A stretch of DNA of 32,254 nucleotides, taken from Komagataeibacter melaceti (GTDB lineage: Bacteria; Pseudomonadota; Alphaproteobacteria; Acetobacterales; Acetobacteraceae). The notes beneath the pieces are model-generated. The model was not told the DNA's origin, searched no databases, and worked only from the letters and a program-made list of their open reading frames with translations. Positions 15,126 through 23,101 of this stretch are shown piece by piece; the stretch's first letter is position 1; every line of letters begins with the position of its first letter. The stretch covers positions 1-32,254 of the forward strand of contig NZ_QUWV01000099.1 of assembly GCF_003403295.1 (NCBI RefSeq). Reading direction: 5' to 3'. The translations under genes were made by a program, and so were the position numbers.

Positions 15126-15746
15126 ATGGCACATCAGCAAAAATCGCATGATGAAATTCCCGTCCGGCTGTTCCAGAACGCGTTTCTCGAACGACTGACG
15201 CAGGTTTCCTTCCAGACCTTCATATCGGTCTGGTCGGTGGTGCTGGCTGTCGTCCTGATCGTGGATGCCAGGCACAGTCACTCAGCGGGGAGTTTCATCC
15301 TTGATACGGGCATCGGGCTGGCAATCTGGTTCGTCATGGAATACCTGCTGCACCGCTTCCTGTTCCATCTCCGCCTCCGGTCGGATATGGGCCAGAAGCT
15401 GATCTTCCTGATCCATGGCAACCATCACCTCCAGCCCAACCACCCGCTGCGCAACCTGATGCCGCTGAGCGTATCCGTCCCGCTGGGGGCGGCGGTATGG
15501 GGCATTGGCGTCCTGACCGGCGGCATGGCGACCGGCGGCAGCATTGCCGGGGGGTTTATCCTGGGCTATGTCGGGTACGACATCGTGCATTACGCATGCC
15601 ATCAGTTTCCCATGAAGCTTTCGGTGCTGCGCGCGATCAAGAAGCACCATATCCAGCATCACTGCGTGGAGCCGGAGGCGAATTTCGCCATTACCGCCAT
15701 TTTCCTTGACCGGGTATTCGGCACCAAGCTGCGCCGGGGTCAGTAA
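15126..15746 (+). CDS. Fatty acid hydroxylase / sterol desaturase superfamily membrane di-iron protein
   Basis: A 206-residue integral membrane protein with the His clusters of the FA hydroxylase superfamily: EYLLHRFLFH (72-81), IHGNHH (96-101), HYACH (155-159) and KKHHIQHH (172-179). Hydrophobic segments flank them (about 33-47, 60-75, 113-152). The short length and HGNHH spacing resemble fatty acid 2-hydroxylases of the Scs7/FA2H type more than sterol desaturases. Acetic acid bacteria are known for 2-hydroxylated fatty acids in their lipids, so lipid or lipid A hydroxylation is the likely role (inference). The start at 15126 has AGGAAAT at a good distance; an ATG at 15105 is the alternative. 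It is divergent from the glycosyltransferase across a 268-bp gap with no other gene seen. Confidence 0.8.
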   Translation: MAHQQKSHDEIPVRLFQNAFLERLTQVSFQTFISVWSVVLAVVLIVDARHSHSAGSFILDTGIGLAIWFVMEYLLHRFLFHLRLRSDMGQKLIFLIHGNHHLQPNHPLRNLMPLSVSVPLGAAVWGIGVLTGGMATGGSIAGGFILGYVGYDIVHYACHQFPMKLSVLRAIKKHHIQHHCVEPEANFAITAIFLDRVFGTKLRRGQ

Positions 15747-15840
15747 ATTCCGGGGCGGTGGGTTCCCCCGCTTTTCCGGCATCCTTCCCTCCCACCGGGA
15801 TTTGTTGACCGGCGGGGGAAATGGTGTCCATCATCACACC

Positions 15841-16239
15841 ATGTCACCTCCCCGTCACACACCGTCCGACCAGCCGGGTGCGACCCATGCGCTTGGCCGT
15901 CTTTATGACCGGTTACGCCGGACCCGCAACCGTGCCACGACGGACCAGGCAGACAGCCGCCGCAGCGGGCGGGACTTTGCCTGCGCGGCTGAAAAATGCG
16001 TGGTCGATCTCATGACGGCGGAGCGCCCCGAGCTTGTCCGCCACAGCGCCGACGTGCTGACCCACCTGCTGGAAATCTGGGCGGAGCACGATGTCGATGC
16101 GGAGGATGTGTGGGTCGAACTGGACCGCCGCACCCGTATGGGCAACCTGCTCCTTGCCCTCAACATGGCCGAACGCCGCTCCATCCCGGCGGGCACGCGC
16201 AGGCGGCCATGGAAAATCCGCACCACAAAACTGCCCTGA
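15841..16239 (+). CDS. HisE/MazG-like protein with degenerate metal site
   Basis: A 132-residue protein resembling phosphoribosyl-ATP pyrophosphatase (HisE): ALGRLYDRL (17-25), then RHSADVLTHLLEIWAEHDVD (67-86) and AEDVWVELDRR (87-97), matching the HisE pattern of a ligand-bearing helix followed by dV-x-x-eL-x-x-R. The metal-binding helix, normally GEEAxE, reads CAAEKCVVD (48-56), and the Glu of ExAD is replaced, although Asp71 remains. The histidine-pathway reaction is therefore doubtful. A basic tail (RRRPWKIRTTK) extends beyond the fold. ATG 15841 was chosen over the open upstream frame, whose residues look non-coding. No his genes are adjacent; cvpA-purF follow after 171 bp. Confidence 0.6.
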   Translation: MSPPRHTPSDQPGATHALGRLYDRLRRTRNRATTDQADSRRSGRDFACAAEKCVVDLMTAERPELVRHSADVLTHLLEIWAEHDVDAEDVWVELDRRTRMGNLLLALNMAERRSIPAGTRRRPWKIRTTKLP

Positions 16240-16410
16240 AGCCGGGCGCATGGCCCGCCGGGATGGCTGGACTCCGTTTTTTGGCCTATGCGCTGGGGCG
16301 GCCCGGTGGCATAAGCTGGCCGCTGGCGGAACAGCAGGGAATATCGCGACAGATGACCGGGTCCATGCCCGTTGCAGGCCAACCGGCAGCAGCCATCCTG
16401 TCCGGCACGC

Positions 16411-16935
16411 ATGAACTGGATTGACATCATAGCCATCGCCATTGTCGGCCTGTCGGCAATCGTGGGCGGGGTGCGCGGCTTCTCGCGTGAGGTGCTGGGC
16501 CTGGCCGCCTGGGTCATGGCCACGGTGCTGGCGGTTGCATGGTATGGCGCGCTGGTGCCCTATGCCAGCCAGTGGATCAGCAACCACACGCTGGCCGCAG
16601 TCGCATCCTTTGTCGTGCTGTTTCTCTTCCTTCTTGTCATTTTCACCACCACTGCCCATCTGTCAGGGCGGGCGGTGCAGGGGTCCATCCTGTCGGGACT
16701 GGACAGCGTGCTGGGCCTGCTGTTCGGGCTGGCGCGCGGTTATATCTGCCTTGTCATCCTGTATGGTGGCATAACCGCCCTCGTGCCCCGGGCCGAATGG
16801 CCCGAAGTGATGCGCACCAGCCGGATTGTTCCCCTTATCGGCAACAACATGGGCTATCTGCAGGCGCTCACGCCCGATAACTTTCGCGCGCATCTTGCGC
16901 AACCCGCCGGGACGCGGCATGACGCGCCCATCTGA
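16411..16935 (+). CDS. cvpA: CvpA family membrane protein
   Basis: A 174-residue inner-membrane protein with four hydrophobic segments. It opens with MNWIDIIAIAIVGLSAIVGG and the typical VRGFSREVLGLAAWV, and has SGLDSVLGLLFGLARGYICL after the third segment. CvpA in E. coli is needed for colicin V production and envelope stress tolerance; its molecular activity is unclear. Its position 51 bp before purF repeats the E. coli arrangement, which supports the call. The ATG at 16411 matches the family N-terminus; an upstream ATG at 16372 adds 13 polar residues and is less likely. The C-terminal tail after about residue 140 is soluble and variable. Confidence 0.88.
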   Translation: MNWIDIIAIAIVGLSAIVGGVRGFSREVLGLAAWVMATVLAVAWYGALVPYASQWISNHTLAAVASFVVLFLFLLVIFTTTAHLSGRAVQGSILSGLDSVLGLLFGLARGYICLVILYGGITALVPRAEWPEVMRTSRIVPLIGNNMGYLQALTPDNFRAHLAQPAGTRHDAPI

Positions 16936-16986
16936 ACCTTTCGTCGGTACCCGCCGCCCCCGTCCGTCAAGGAAAGATCGCTGACC

Positions 16987-18501
16987 ATGTCCCGTCCCTG
17001 TTTCCGTGCAGTTTCCGGCAATCCCGCACCGCAGCCCGAACGCGATGACATCGCCGCACAGTGGCGGCATGATGATGACAAGCCACATGAGGAATGTGGT
17101 GTCTTTGGCGTATGGAACACCAAGGATGCCGCCGCCCTGACGGCGCTGGGCCTGCATGCGCTCCAGCATCGCGGGCAGGAAGCCACCGGCATCGTGTCCT
17201 ATGATGGCGAACGCTTCCACACCCACAAGGGGCTGGGGCTGGTGGGCGACGTGTTTGGCGATTCCCGCGTCATGGCCACGCTGCCCGGCCACTGCGCGGT
17301 TGGCCATAACCGCTACGCCACCACGGGTGCGACGCTGATCCGCAACGTGCAGCCGCTTTTTGCCGATTTCGAGTTCGGTGGTCTCGCCGTCGCCCATAAC
17401 GGCAACCTGACCAACGCCGAGACCCTGCGCAAGGCACTGGTGCGGCGCGGCTGCATCTTCCAGTCCACCACGGATAGCGAGGTGTTCATCCACCTCATCG
17501 CCATATCGCTCTACGCCAATGTGGTGGACCGGCTGATCGACGCGCTCAAGCAGGTGCTGGGCGCGTATTCGCTCATCGCCATGTCGCGTGAGGCGCTGAT
17601 CGGCGTGCGTGACCCGCTGGGCGTGCGCCCGCTGATCCTTGGCCAGATCCGCGAGGAAGACGGCACGACCGGCGCATGGGTGCTGGCCAGCGAGACCTGT
17701 GCGCTCGACATCGTGGGCGCCGAGTTCGTGCGCGATGTCCAGCCCGGTGAGATCGTGATCATCAATGACGATGGCATCCGCTCGGTCCATCCCTTCGGCA
17801 CCACGCAGTCGCGCTTCTGCGTGTTTGAATACATCTATTTCGCCCGGCCCGATTCCGTCATGAATGGCAAGGCCGTGTATGACACCCGCAAGCAGATCGG
17901 CGTGGAACTGGCGCGTGAAAGCGCGGTGGAAGCCGATGTGATCGTGCCGGTGCCGGATTCGGGCGTGCCCTCGGCCATGGGCTTCGCCGCCGAAAGCGGG
18001 ATACCCTTCGAGCTGGGCATCATCCGCAACCATTATGTCGGCCGCACCTTCATCGAACCGACTGACCAGATCCGCAACCTGGGCGTCAAGCTGAAGCATT
18101 CCACCAACCGCCCGGTGCTGGATGGCAAGCGCGTCGTGCTGGTCGATGATTCCATCGTGCGCGGCACGACATCACGCAAGATCGTGGACATGGTGCGCGC
18201 GGCGGGCGCGAAGGAAGTGCACATGCGCATCTCCTCGCCGCCCACCACCCATTCGTGCTTCTACGGCATCGACACACCCGAACGCAGCCAGCTTCTTGCC
18301 GCCCAGCACAGCCTTGATGAAATGGCCAAGCTGATCGGTGTGGACAGCCTTGCCTTCATCTCCTTCGACGGGCTGTACCGCGCGCTGGGCTACAAGGACC
18401 GCCAGGCCGCATGCAACCGCTACTGCGATGCCTGCTTCACTGGCGATTACCCGATTGAACTGGTGGATTACGAAGCCGAGCATCACCCCGAGCCTGCATG
18501 A
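16987..18501 (+). CDS. purF: Amidophosphoribosyltransferase
   Basis: First committed enzyme of purine synthesis: PRPP plus glutamine gives phosphoribosylamine. The 504-residue protein has an N-terminal glutaminase whose nucleophile is Cys37 in EECGVFGVW, exposed after removal of a 36-residue propeptide. RYATTG (109-114) and AHNGNLTN (136-143) belong to this domain. The phosphoribosyltransferase domain has the PRPP loop [14 protein letters not shown] (383-396). Cys278 ([14 protein letters not shown]), Cys424 (HSCFYGID), Cys480 and Cys483 ([12 protein letters not shown]) match the four ligands of the Bacillus-type [4Fe-4S] form, so an oxygen-sensitive cluster is expected. AGGAAAG lies 10 bases before the ATG. 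The stop overlaps the SDR start. Confidence 0.97.
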   Translation: MSRPCFRAVSGNPAPQPERDDIAAQWRHDDDKPHEECGVFGVWNTKDAAALTALGLHALQHRGQEATGIVSYDGERFHTHKGLGLVGDVFGDSRVMATLPGHCAVGHNRYATTGATLIRNVQPLFADFEFGGLAVAHNGNLTNAETLRKALVRRGCIFQSTTDSEVFIHLIAISLYANVVDRLIDALKQVLGAYSLIAMSREALIGVRDPLGVRPLILGQIREEDGTTGAWVLASETCALDIVGAEFVRDVQPGEIVIINDDGIRSVHPFGTTQSRFCVFEYIYFARPDSVMNGKAVYDTRKQIGVELARESAVEADVIVPVPDSGVPSAMGFAAESGIPFELGIIRNHYVGRTFIEPTDQIRNLGVKLKHSTNRPVLDGKRVVLVDDSIVRGTTSRKIVDMVRAAGAKEVHMRISSPPTTHSCFYGIDTPERSQLLAAQHSLDEMAKLIGVDSLAFISFDGLYRALGYKDRQAACNRYCDACFTGDYPIELVDYEAEHHPEPA

Positions 18502-19247
18502 ACCACGCCCCCACCAGCCCTGACCTGCGCGGGCGCGTCGCCCTTGTAACCGGGGCCAGTCGCGGTATCGGACAGGCGGTGGCCGTGGCACTGGCGCGCG
18601 CGGGCGCGCGGTGCATCGTAGTCGCGCGCACGCAGGGCGGGCTGGAACAGACCGATGACCTGATCCGCCAGCATACGGGGCAGGAAGCCATCCTGCTGCC
18701 GCTGGACCTGACGGATGGCGAGCGCCTCGACACACTCGGCCCCTCCATCGCGGCGCGTGAGGGCGGGCTGGACATCATGGTCCATTGCGCGGGCGCGCTG
18801 GGCGTCCTGTCCCCCCTGCCCCATATCCGCCCGCAGGACCTGGCCGCCGCCATGCAGGCTGGTCCCCTGACCACATGGCGGCTGATCCGCACACTCGGCC
18901 CGCTGCTTGAACGCGCCCCCGCCGGGCGGGCGGTCTTCCTGACCGACCGCCACGCCCGCCATCCCACACCATTCTGGGGCATGGTGGCGGCAACACGCGC
19001 AGCGCAGGATGCGCTGGTGATGACATGGGTGCGTGAACTGCCGCAGGGCAGCCCGCTACGGATCAACCTGTTTGAACCCGGCATGGTCGCGACCCGCCTG
19101 CGCAGGCTGGCCATGCCCGCGCTGGACATGGCCAGCCTGCCCACGCCCGAGGCCATCGCCCCACGGATCGTGCGCCTGTGCCTGCCGGGTTCCCAGCCGC
19201 AGGGCGCGTATGTGCAGGCAGACACCATGCAGGAGATACGGGCATGA
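18498..19247 (+). CDS. SDR-fold protein with non-canonical active site
   Basis: A 249-residue Rossmann protein of the short-chain dehydrogenase/reductase superfamily. The cofactor loop VTGASRGIGQ (17-26) is intact, and HCAGALG (96-102) replaces the usual NNAG. The catalytic YxxxK should fall in FWGMVAATRAAQDAL (159-173), where the Tyr position is Val163 and the Lys position Arg167; the catalytic Ser position reads FLTD. The layout recalls E. coli YciK. Ordinary dehydrogenase activity is therefore doubtful; a nucleotide-binding or regulatory role is possible. The start overlaps the purF stop by 4 bp and the stop overlaps ybaK by 4 bp, indicating translational coupling. Confidence 0.8.
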   Translation: MNHAPTSPDLRGRVALVTGASRGIGQAVAVALARAGARCIVVARTQGGLEQTDDLIRQHTGQEAILLPLDLTDGERLDTLGPSIAAREGGLDIMVHCAGALGVLSPLPHIRPQDLAAAMQAGPLTTWRLIRTLGPLLERAPAGRAVFLTDRHARHPTPFWGMVAATRAAQDALVMTWVRELPQGSPLRINLFEPGMVATRLRRLAMPALDMASLPTPEAIAPRIVRLCLPGSQPQGAYVQADTMQEIRA

Positions 19248-19717
19248 GCAAGGCCACCCCCGCCACCACGGCGCTGGAAAAGGCGGGCGTCACCTTTGAC
19301 GTTGTTGAATACGAATATGATCCCACCGCCGCGCAGACCGGCAACCATGCCGCCGCCGCCATAGGCGAGGCGCCGGAACGGGTGTTCAAGACACTCATGG
19401 TCATGGTGGATGGCCGCCCGGCCTGCGTGGTGGTGCCGGTCGCCGCCACACTCAGCATGAAAAAGGTGGCCGCAGCCTTTGGCGGCAAGTCAGCCGAGAT
19501 GATGCAGCCCGCCGCTGCCGAGCGGAGCACGGGCTTCCGCGTGGGGGGCATCAGCCCCTTTGGCCAGCGCCGCCGGGTGCGCACGGCACTGGCACGTGAA
19601 GCGCTGGCCCAGCCCTCGGTCGTCATAAATGGGGGGAAACGTGGGTATCTGGTCCGCCTTTCCGCCGCCGATGCCGTTGCGGCAACCGGGGCGATCACGG
19701 CGGACCTGCTGGCCTGA
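19244..19717 (+). CDS. ybaK: Cys-tRNA(Pro)/Cys-tRNA(Cys) deacylase, YbaK/EbsC family
   Basis: A 157-residue single-domain editing hydrolase that removes Cys from mischarged tRNA-Pro in the cytoplasm. Family features are TPATTALEKAGVTF at the start, ERVFKTLMVMVDG (about 46-58) containing the essential Lys of the VFKTL motif, and VGGISPFGQRR (about 102-112) corresponding to YVRGGxSPxGxK. Length and order match YbaK. The ATG lies inside the 4-bp overlap with the SDR gene; the open upstream frame lies within that gene and is not used. A GC-rich hairpin follows immediately. Confidence 0.92.
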   Translation: MSKATPATTALEKAGVTFDVVEYEYDPTAAQTGNHAAAAIGEAPERVFKTLMVMVDGRPACVVVPVAATLSMKKVAAAFGGKSAEMMQPAAAERSTGFRVGGISPFGQRRRVRTALAREALAQPSVVINGGKRGYLVRLSAADAVAATGAITADLLA

Positions 19718-19721
19718 AATC

Positions 19722-19750
19722 CCGCCCGGCGCTGGATGCGCGGCGGGCGG
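19722..19750. terminator. GC-rich hairpin between convergent ybaK and ompH-like genes
   Basis: CCGCCCG (19722-19728) pairs with CGGGCGG (19744-19750), and GCGC (19729-19732) with GCGC (19738-19741), with a 2-nt bulge and a TGGAT loop. It starts five bases after the ybaK stop and lies 17 bases beyond the opposing gene's stop. No T tract, so probably a Rho-assisted or bidirectional terminator. Confidence 0.5.
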
Positions 19751-19766
19751 ACAGGCCCGTGCGGTA

Positions 19767-20510
19767 CTAGTCGCCGCCGTTATCCGCGGGCGGCTGGAAG
19801 GGCATGACGGGGTACTTGCCGCTCTTGGCAATATCTTCGGGGTCTTCCGTAGGCCCGGGCAGATAGACCGAAGGCAGCGCCTGGTTGAGGTAGGTCACGA
19901 CCTGATCGCTGATATCAAGGCTGTTGTCATGCAGCGCGGCGGTCCCGGCCTGCAGCACCATGGTCATGCCACGGGCGGCGGCGATGGCGCTGACGATCTG
20001 CTGCATCTCACGCTGGACCTGGTTGAGCGCGACCTGCGCGTCTTCTTCCAGAATCCGGTTGCGGTTGCCGAACTTAGTGCGGTCGGCCATCACGCGCTTC
20101 TGCAGATCCTGCTGCTGTTCGGGTGTCGGGGCCTTGCCCGCCTTGATGATGGACTGGCGCAGCGCCTGAAGCTGGCTGTCCTCGGCGCGGACATCACGCA
20201 CCAGCGCCTCACGCCGCGCACCAAGCTCGGTCTGGAGCTTCTGCACCGCCAGCGACTGCGCCATGATCTGCTGCGTGTTGAAAATGCCGATAACAGGCGC
20301 GGCAGGCCGGGAGCCAGCGGGCAGCGGCTTGAATTCCGGCACCGGCGGCATGGGCAGGATGGGGCTGCTCTGCTGCTGGCCGCCCGCATCCTGTGCCATG
20401 GCAAGGGCCGGGGTCAGGGCCAGAGCCAACCCACAAAACGCGCCGCGCAGCCGCGCGTGTCCGATCCGGGCCATAATGCTGCTGGGCATACCTGTCATCA
20501 TCAGATCCAT
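19767..20510 (-). CDS. OmpH/Skp family periplasmic chaperone
   Basis: A secreted helical protein that in known relatives binds unfolded outer-membrane proteins in the periplasm. A signal peptide (RLRGAFCGLALALTPALAMAQ) ends in AMA-Q. A Pro-rich stretch follows, then the OmpH pattern: VIGIFNTQQIMAQS, a long Gln/Arg/Glu-rich coiled coil, and the conserved closing strand GMTMVLQAGTAAL with DISDQVVTYLNQALP. A Pro-rich tail ends the protein. Starts at 20510, 20498, 20489 and 20474 are all possible; 20510 gives 247 residues. It stands alone, not beside bamA-lpxD as in many proteobacteria; the preceding same-strand gene is the HTH membrane protein. Confidence 0.82.
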   Translation of the reverse strand: MDLMMTGMPSSIMARIGHARLRGAFCGLALALTPALAMAQDAGGQQQSSPILPMPPVPEFKPLPAGSRPAAPVIGIFNTQQIMAQSLAVQKLQTELGARREALVRDVRAEDSQLQALRQSIIKAGKAPTPEQQQDLQKRVMADRTKFGNRNRILEEDAQVALNQVQREMQQIVSAIAAARGMTMVLQAGTAALHDNSLDISDQVVTYLNQALPSVYLPGPTEDPEDIAKSGKYPVMPFQPPADNGGD

Positions 20511-20616
20511 TATTGTTCTGCTACTGTCATTTCTTGCGTAGCGGATCGTATGGCGAAAGAACATACCCGCGCGGACAAAAAAACACCTTCGCGGCAAAAT
20601 GGGCGGGAGCGTAATC

Positions 20617-21075
20617 CTACAACCGCCAGATCAGCGGTGTATGTGACAGGAAAATCAGGCACAGCCCGCCAAAGAACAGCACCCGGAACCCCCGGTTCGC
20701 CCCGGTTTCCAGAAAGTCATCACGCGTGAGGATCTGCATGAAGGAATCGGATATGCGGCCGCGCGCATCAACCGGCAGCGCCGCCAGCCGCGCGCGCCAT
20801 GCATTGCGGTGGCGGGCCTGCTCGGCATGGGAAATGTTGGCCCGGCGGTAGAGCCTGTCCACATAGTCATCAAGGTCTTCGATACGGAACATCACTTCCC
20901 GCCCGTTGCGCATGGCCGCATGGGGGCCAGCCCGTACCAGGCGCAGGCATCGCAGCCGCAGCAGCGTGATACCGACATATTCCGCCGCCTCGCGCAGCGG
21001 CAGCATGCGCTTGAGGGGGAACATGTGTACTGTCGCCTGCGGATCATCTGAAGAGGATGATGTAGGGACGGTCAT
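20617..21075 (-). CDS. Helix-turn-helix (MerR/excisionase-like) protein with C-terminal membrane anchor
   Basis: 152 residues. Residues 25-75 form a winged-helix module of the MerR/HTH_17 kind: LPLREAAEYVGITLLRLRCL, a basic turn, then EVMFRIEDLDDYVDRL, where FRxEDLDDYV is the usual wing and second-helix signature. A basic, helical linker follows (81-105). The C-terminus is a single hydrophobic helix FRVLFFGGLCLIFLS (130-144) ending in WRL. This suggests a DNA-binding domain tethered to the inner membrane from its C-terminus. ATG 21075 was chosen over a TTG at 21090. An 8-bp dyad lies about 43 bases upstream. No named regulator is recognised. Confidence 0.7.
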   Translation of the reverse strand: MTVPTSSSSDDPQATVHMFPLKRMLPLREAAEYVGITLLRLRCLRLVRAGPHAAMRNGREVMFRIEDLDDYVDRLYRRANISHAEQARHRNAWRARLAALPVDARGRISDSFMQILTRDDFLETGANRGFRVLFFGGLCLIFLSHTPLIWRL

Positions 21076-21117
21076 GACATGGAGCGTCAACCATCCCGCC
21101 CGCCGGAGTCAATGGGA

Positions 21118-21150
21118 ATATGCCCCCCATACCCTTATGTGAGGGCATAT
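21118..21150. promoter_or_regulatory. Inverted repeat upstream of the HTH gene, candidate operator
   Basis: ATATGCCC (21118-21125) and GGGCATAT (21143-21150) are perfect 8-bp arms 17 bases apart. The palindrome CCTATAGG lies just beyond (21153-21160) and CCTTTAGG follows it. It sits 43 bases before the HTH start and could be an autoregulatory site, or a terminator for the lipoprotein gene that ends at 21173. Confidence 0.35.
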
Positions 21151-21172
21151 GACCTATAGGCCGCCTTTAGGG

Positions 21173-21577
21173 TCAGCGGCAGACCCGGCGGCTGCCATCG
21201 GCGGCGATATAGGTGCCGGTCTGGGCGTCAAAACAGGCATTGGCCGCGCAACTGCTGACAGTGGGCGTGATGTCGGGATGGACCATGGCCCCGAGGCTGT
21301 TGGCCTCACGCGCCGCATGGCCACACAGGGGCGTATCCGCCGGTGCGGACGGGTCGTTGGTCAGCACGATGCCCGAGGGTGGCGCAGTTTCCTCCCCCGT
21401 CAGGCCGGGGGCAAAACCCTGCGGCGGGATGCGGCCCGGCGTGGCCTGCGCCGCCGCCGCGCGCGGGGCGGGCTTATGGGCGGGCTGGGCCGCGCAGCCA
21501 GCCAGCAACACCATGATGGCACCGGTAATGGCGGGGGCAGATCGTCTCATCGTCGCATGTCCTGTCCATGGCGTCAT
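21173..21577 (-). CDS. Small lipoprotein of unknown function
   Basis: 134 residues with a lipoprotein signal: RRSAPAITGAIMVLLAGC, lipobox LLAGC, Cys28. The mature part starts with an Ala/Pro-rich spacer and ends in a Cys-containing segment (CGHAAREANSLG, then SSCAANACFDAQTGTY and a final VCR), so disulfides are likely in the periplasm. The start codon overlaps the xseA stop as ATGA, implying coupling to xseA; a second Met, ten residues in, would give a more ordinary signal peptide. The long open frame upstream of 21577 lies in xseA and is not coding. No family recognised. Confidence 0.68.
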   Translation of the reverse strand: MTPWTGHATMRRSAPAITGAIMVLLAGCAAQPAHKPAPRAAAAQATPGRIPPQGFAPGLTGEETAPPSGIVLTNDPSAPADTPLCGHAAREANSLGAMVHPDITPTVSSCAANACFDAQTGTYIAADGSRRVCR

Positions 21578-23034
21578 AGGTCCAGATCCCCCTGTGCCGA
21601 TGTGCCGGGGCGCACGGGGCGGGCGGCGACCTGCCCGTCGGCAAAGGTCAGGGTCACCTGTGCGGCCCGGCGCGCCTGCGCGGCGTGCGACAGGGGTTTT
21701 CCCGCCCGGTCCGTCACCAGCACGTATCCCCGCTCCAGCACCGCCTGCGGCGAGAGCGAGGCCAGACGCCCGCCCTCTCCCGCCAGCCGGCTTGCACATG
21801 CGCGCCACTGCGCCACCAGCACCGCGGGCGGCACGCGCAGTCCCTGCAACAGTGCGCCCCGGCGGCCGAGATAGGTGTTCATGGCCTGCTGGCAGGCGGT
21901 CCCGGCACGGGCAAGGTCGGCGCGGCGCAGGGCAAGGATCATCTGCGGGCCGGGCAGGCGGTCGGACGCGCTGCGCAGGCTGGCGCGCCGGTGCTTTATG
22001 TAGGTGGGCCATGCCAGATCCAGCCGGTAGCCCCGGTCATCCAGCCGCCGCCGCGCGTTTTCCATGACGGTGGGCAGGTCGGGCAGGCTGGACGCCGCCC
22101 GGTCCAGACGCGCGCGCAGCCGTTGCAGCGTGCTCCCCAGCCCCCCGCGCAGGCGTGCATCACGCTGCGCCAGACCGGCCTCGAGTTCCGCGCGCACCGG
22201 CACCGCCAGTTCGGCCGCCGCCGTGGGGGTAGGCGCACGGCAGTCGGACACGAAATCAATCAGCGTCGTATCCGTTTCATGGCCCACGGCGGAAATGACG
22301 GGAATACGGCATGCAGCCACCGCGCGCAGCACGCCTTCGTCATTAAAGGCCATGAGGTCTTCCAGCCCGCCGCCGCCACGCGCCACGATCAGCACATCGG
22401 GACGTGGCAGGCCGGATGCGCCATCAATCGCATCGAAACCGGCAATGGCCTGGGCAATCCGTTCCGCCGCCCCCTCCCCCTGCACCGGCACCGGCCAGAC
22501 CAGCACGGGATGCGGGAAGCGCCGCGCGATCGTGGTGCGTATGTCATGCAGCACGGCCCCCTGCGCCGATGTGACAACCCCGATCACGCGCGGCAGGAAC
22601 GGCAGGGGCCGCTTGCGCCCGGCATCGAACAGCCCTTCCGCCACAAGCCGCAGGCGCAGCCGCTCGATGCGGGCCAGCAGCGCGCCCTCGCCCGCATATT
22701 CCAGCCGGTCGATCACCATCTGGTAGGACGAGCGTTCGCCATAGGCAGAAATCTTGCCGGTGGCGATGACTTCAAGCCCACTTTCGGGCTTCAGGCCCAG
22801 CCGCGAGACCGTGCCGCGCCACACCACGGCGGAAAGCTTGCCCCCTTCATCCTTGAGCGAGAAATAGAGATGCCCCGAGGGGTACCGCTTGAACTCGGTA
22901 ATCTCACCACGCACGCGGATGCGGCCGAACGTACCTTCGAGCGTACGGCGGATGGCGCCTGAAATTTCGGCAACCGAAAATTCAGGGGTATTGCCGCCCA
23001 TGGCCGGGCCGGAGTCGGGAAACTGTTCATCCAT
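21574..23034 (-). CDS. xseA: Exodeoxyribonuclease VII large subunit
   Basis: A 486-residue catalytic subunit of the single-strand exonuclease VII used in mismatch repair and DNA damage processing. The N-terminal OB fold reads RIRVRGEITEFKRYPSGHLY with FSLKDEGGKLSAVVWRG. The exonuclease core has GVVTSAQGAVLHDI, ARGGGGLEDLMAFNDE and VGHETDTTLIDFVSD followed by RAPTPTAAAELAVP. A long Arg/Ala/Leu-rich coiled coil follows and the C-terminal ALERGYVLV motif is present. The ATG at 23034 gives the standard N-terminus; the open frame to 23451 runs antisense to purD. It is divergent from purD across 67 bp. xseB is not adjacent. Confidence 0.96.
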   Translation of the reverse strand: MDEQFPDSGPAMGGNTPEFSVAEISGAIRRTLEGTFGRIRVRGEITEFKRYPSGHLYFSLKDEGGKLSAVVWRGTVSRLGLKPESGLEVIATGKISAYGERSSYQMVIDRLEYAGEGALLARIERLRLRLVAEGLFDAGRKRPLPFLPRVIGVVTSAQGAVLHDIRTTIARRFPHPVLVWPVPVQGEGAAERIAQAIAGFDAIDGASGLPRPDVLIVARGGGGLEDLMAFNDEGVLRAVAACRIPVISAVGHETDTTLIDFVSDCRAPTPTAAAELAVPVRAELEAGLAQRDARLRGGLGSTLQRLRARLDRAASSLPDLPTVMENARRRLDDRGYRLDLAWPTYIKHRRASLRSASDRLPGPQMILALRRADLARAGTACQQAMNTYLGRRGALLQGLRVPPAVLVAQWRACASRLAGEGGRLASLSPQAVLERGYVLVTDRAGKPLSHAAQARRAAQVTLTFADGQVAARPVRPGTSAQGDLDL

Positions 23035-23101
23035 CGGCACAAGGTATGATAGAGACGGCCACCCCGAAAGGGCAGAGATGAAAAACGGAGAAACAAGAGT
23101 G

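Noticed and set aside
16663-18099. 478-codon ORF antisense to cvpA-purF
   Set aside because: purF is unambiguous on the other strand; the His/Asp-rich translation matches no family.
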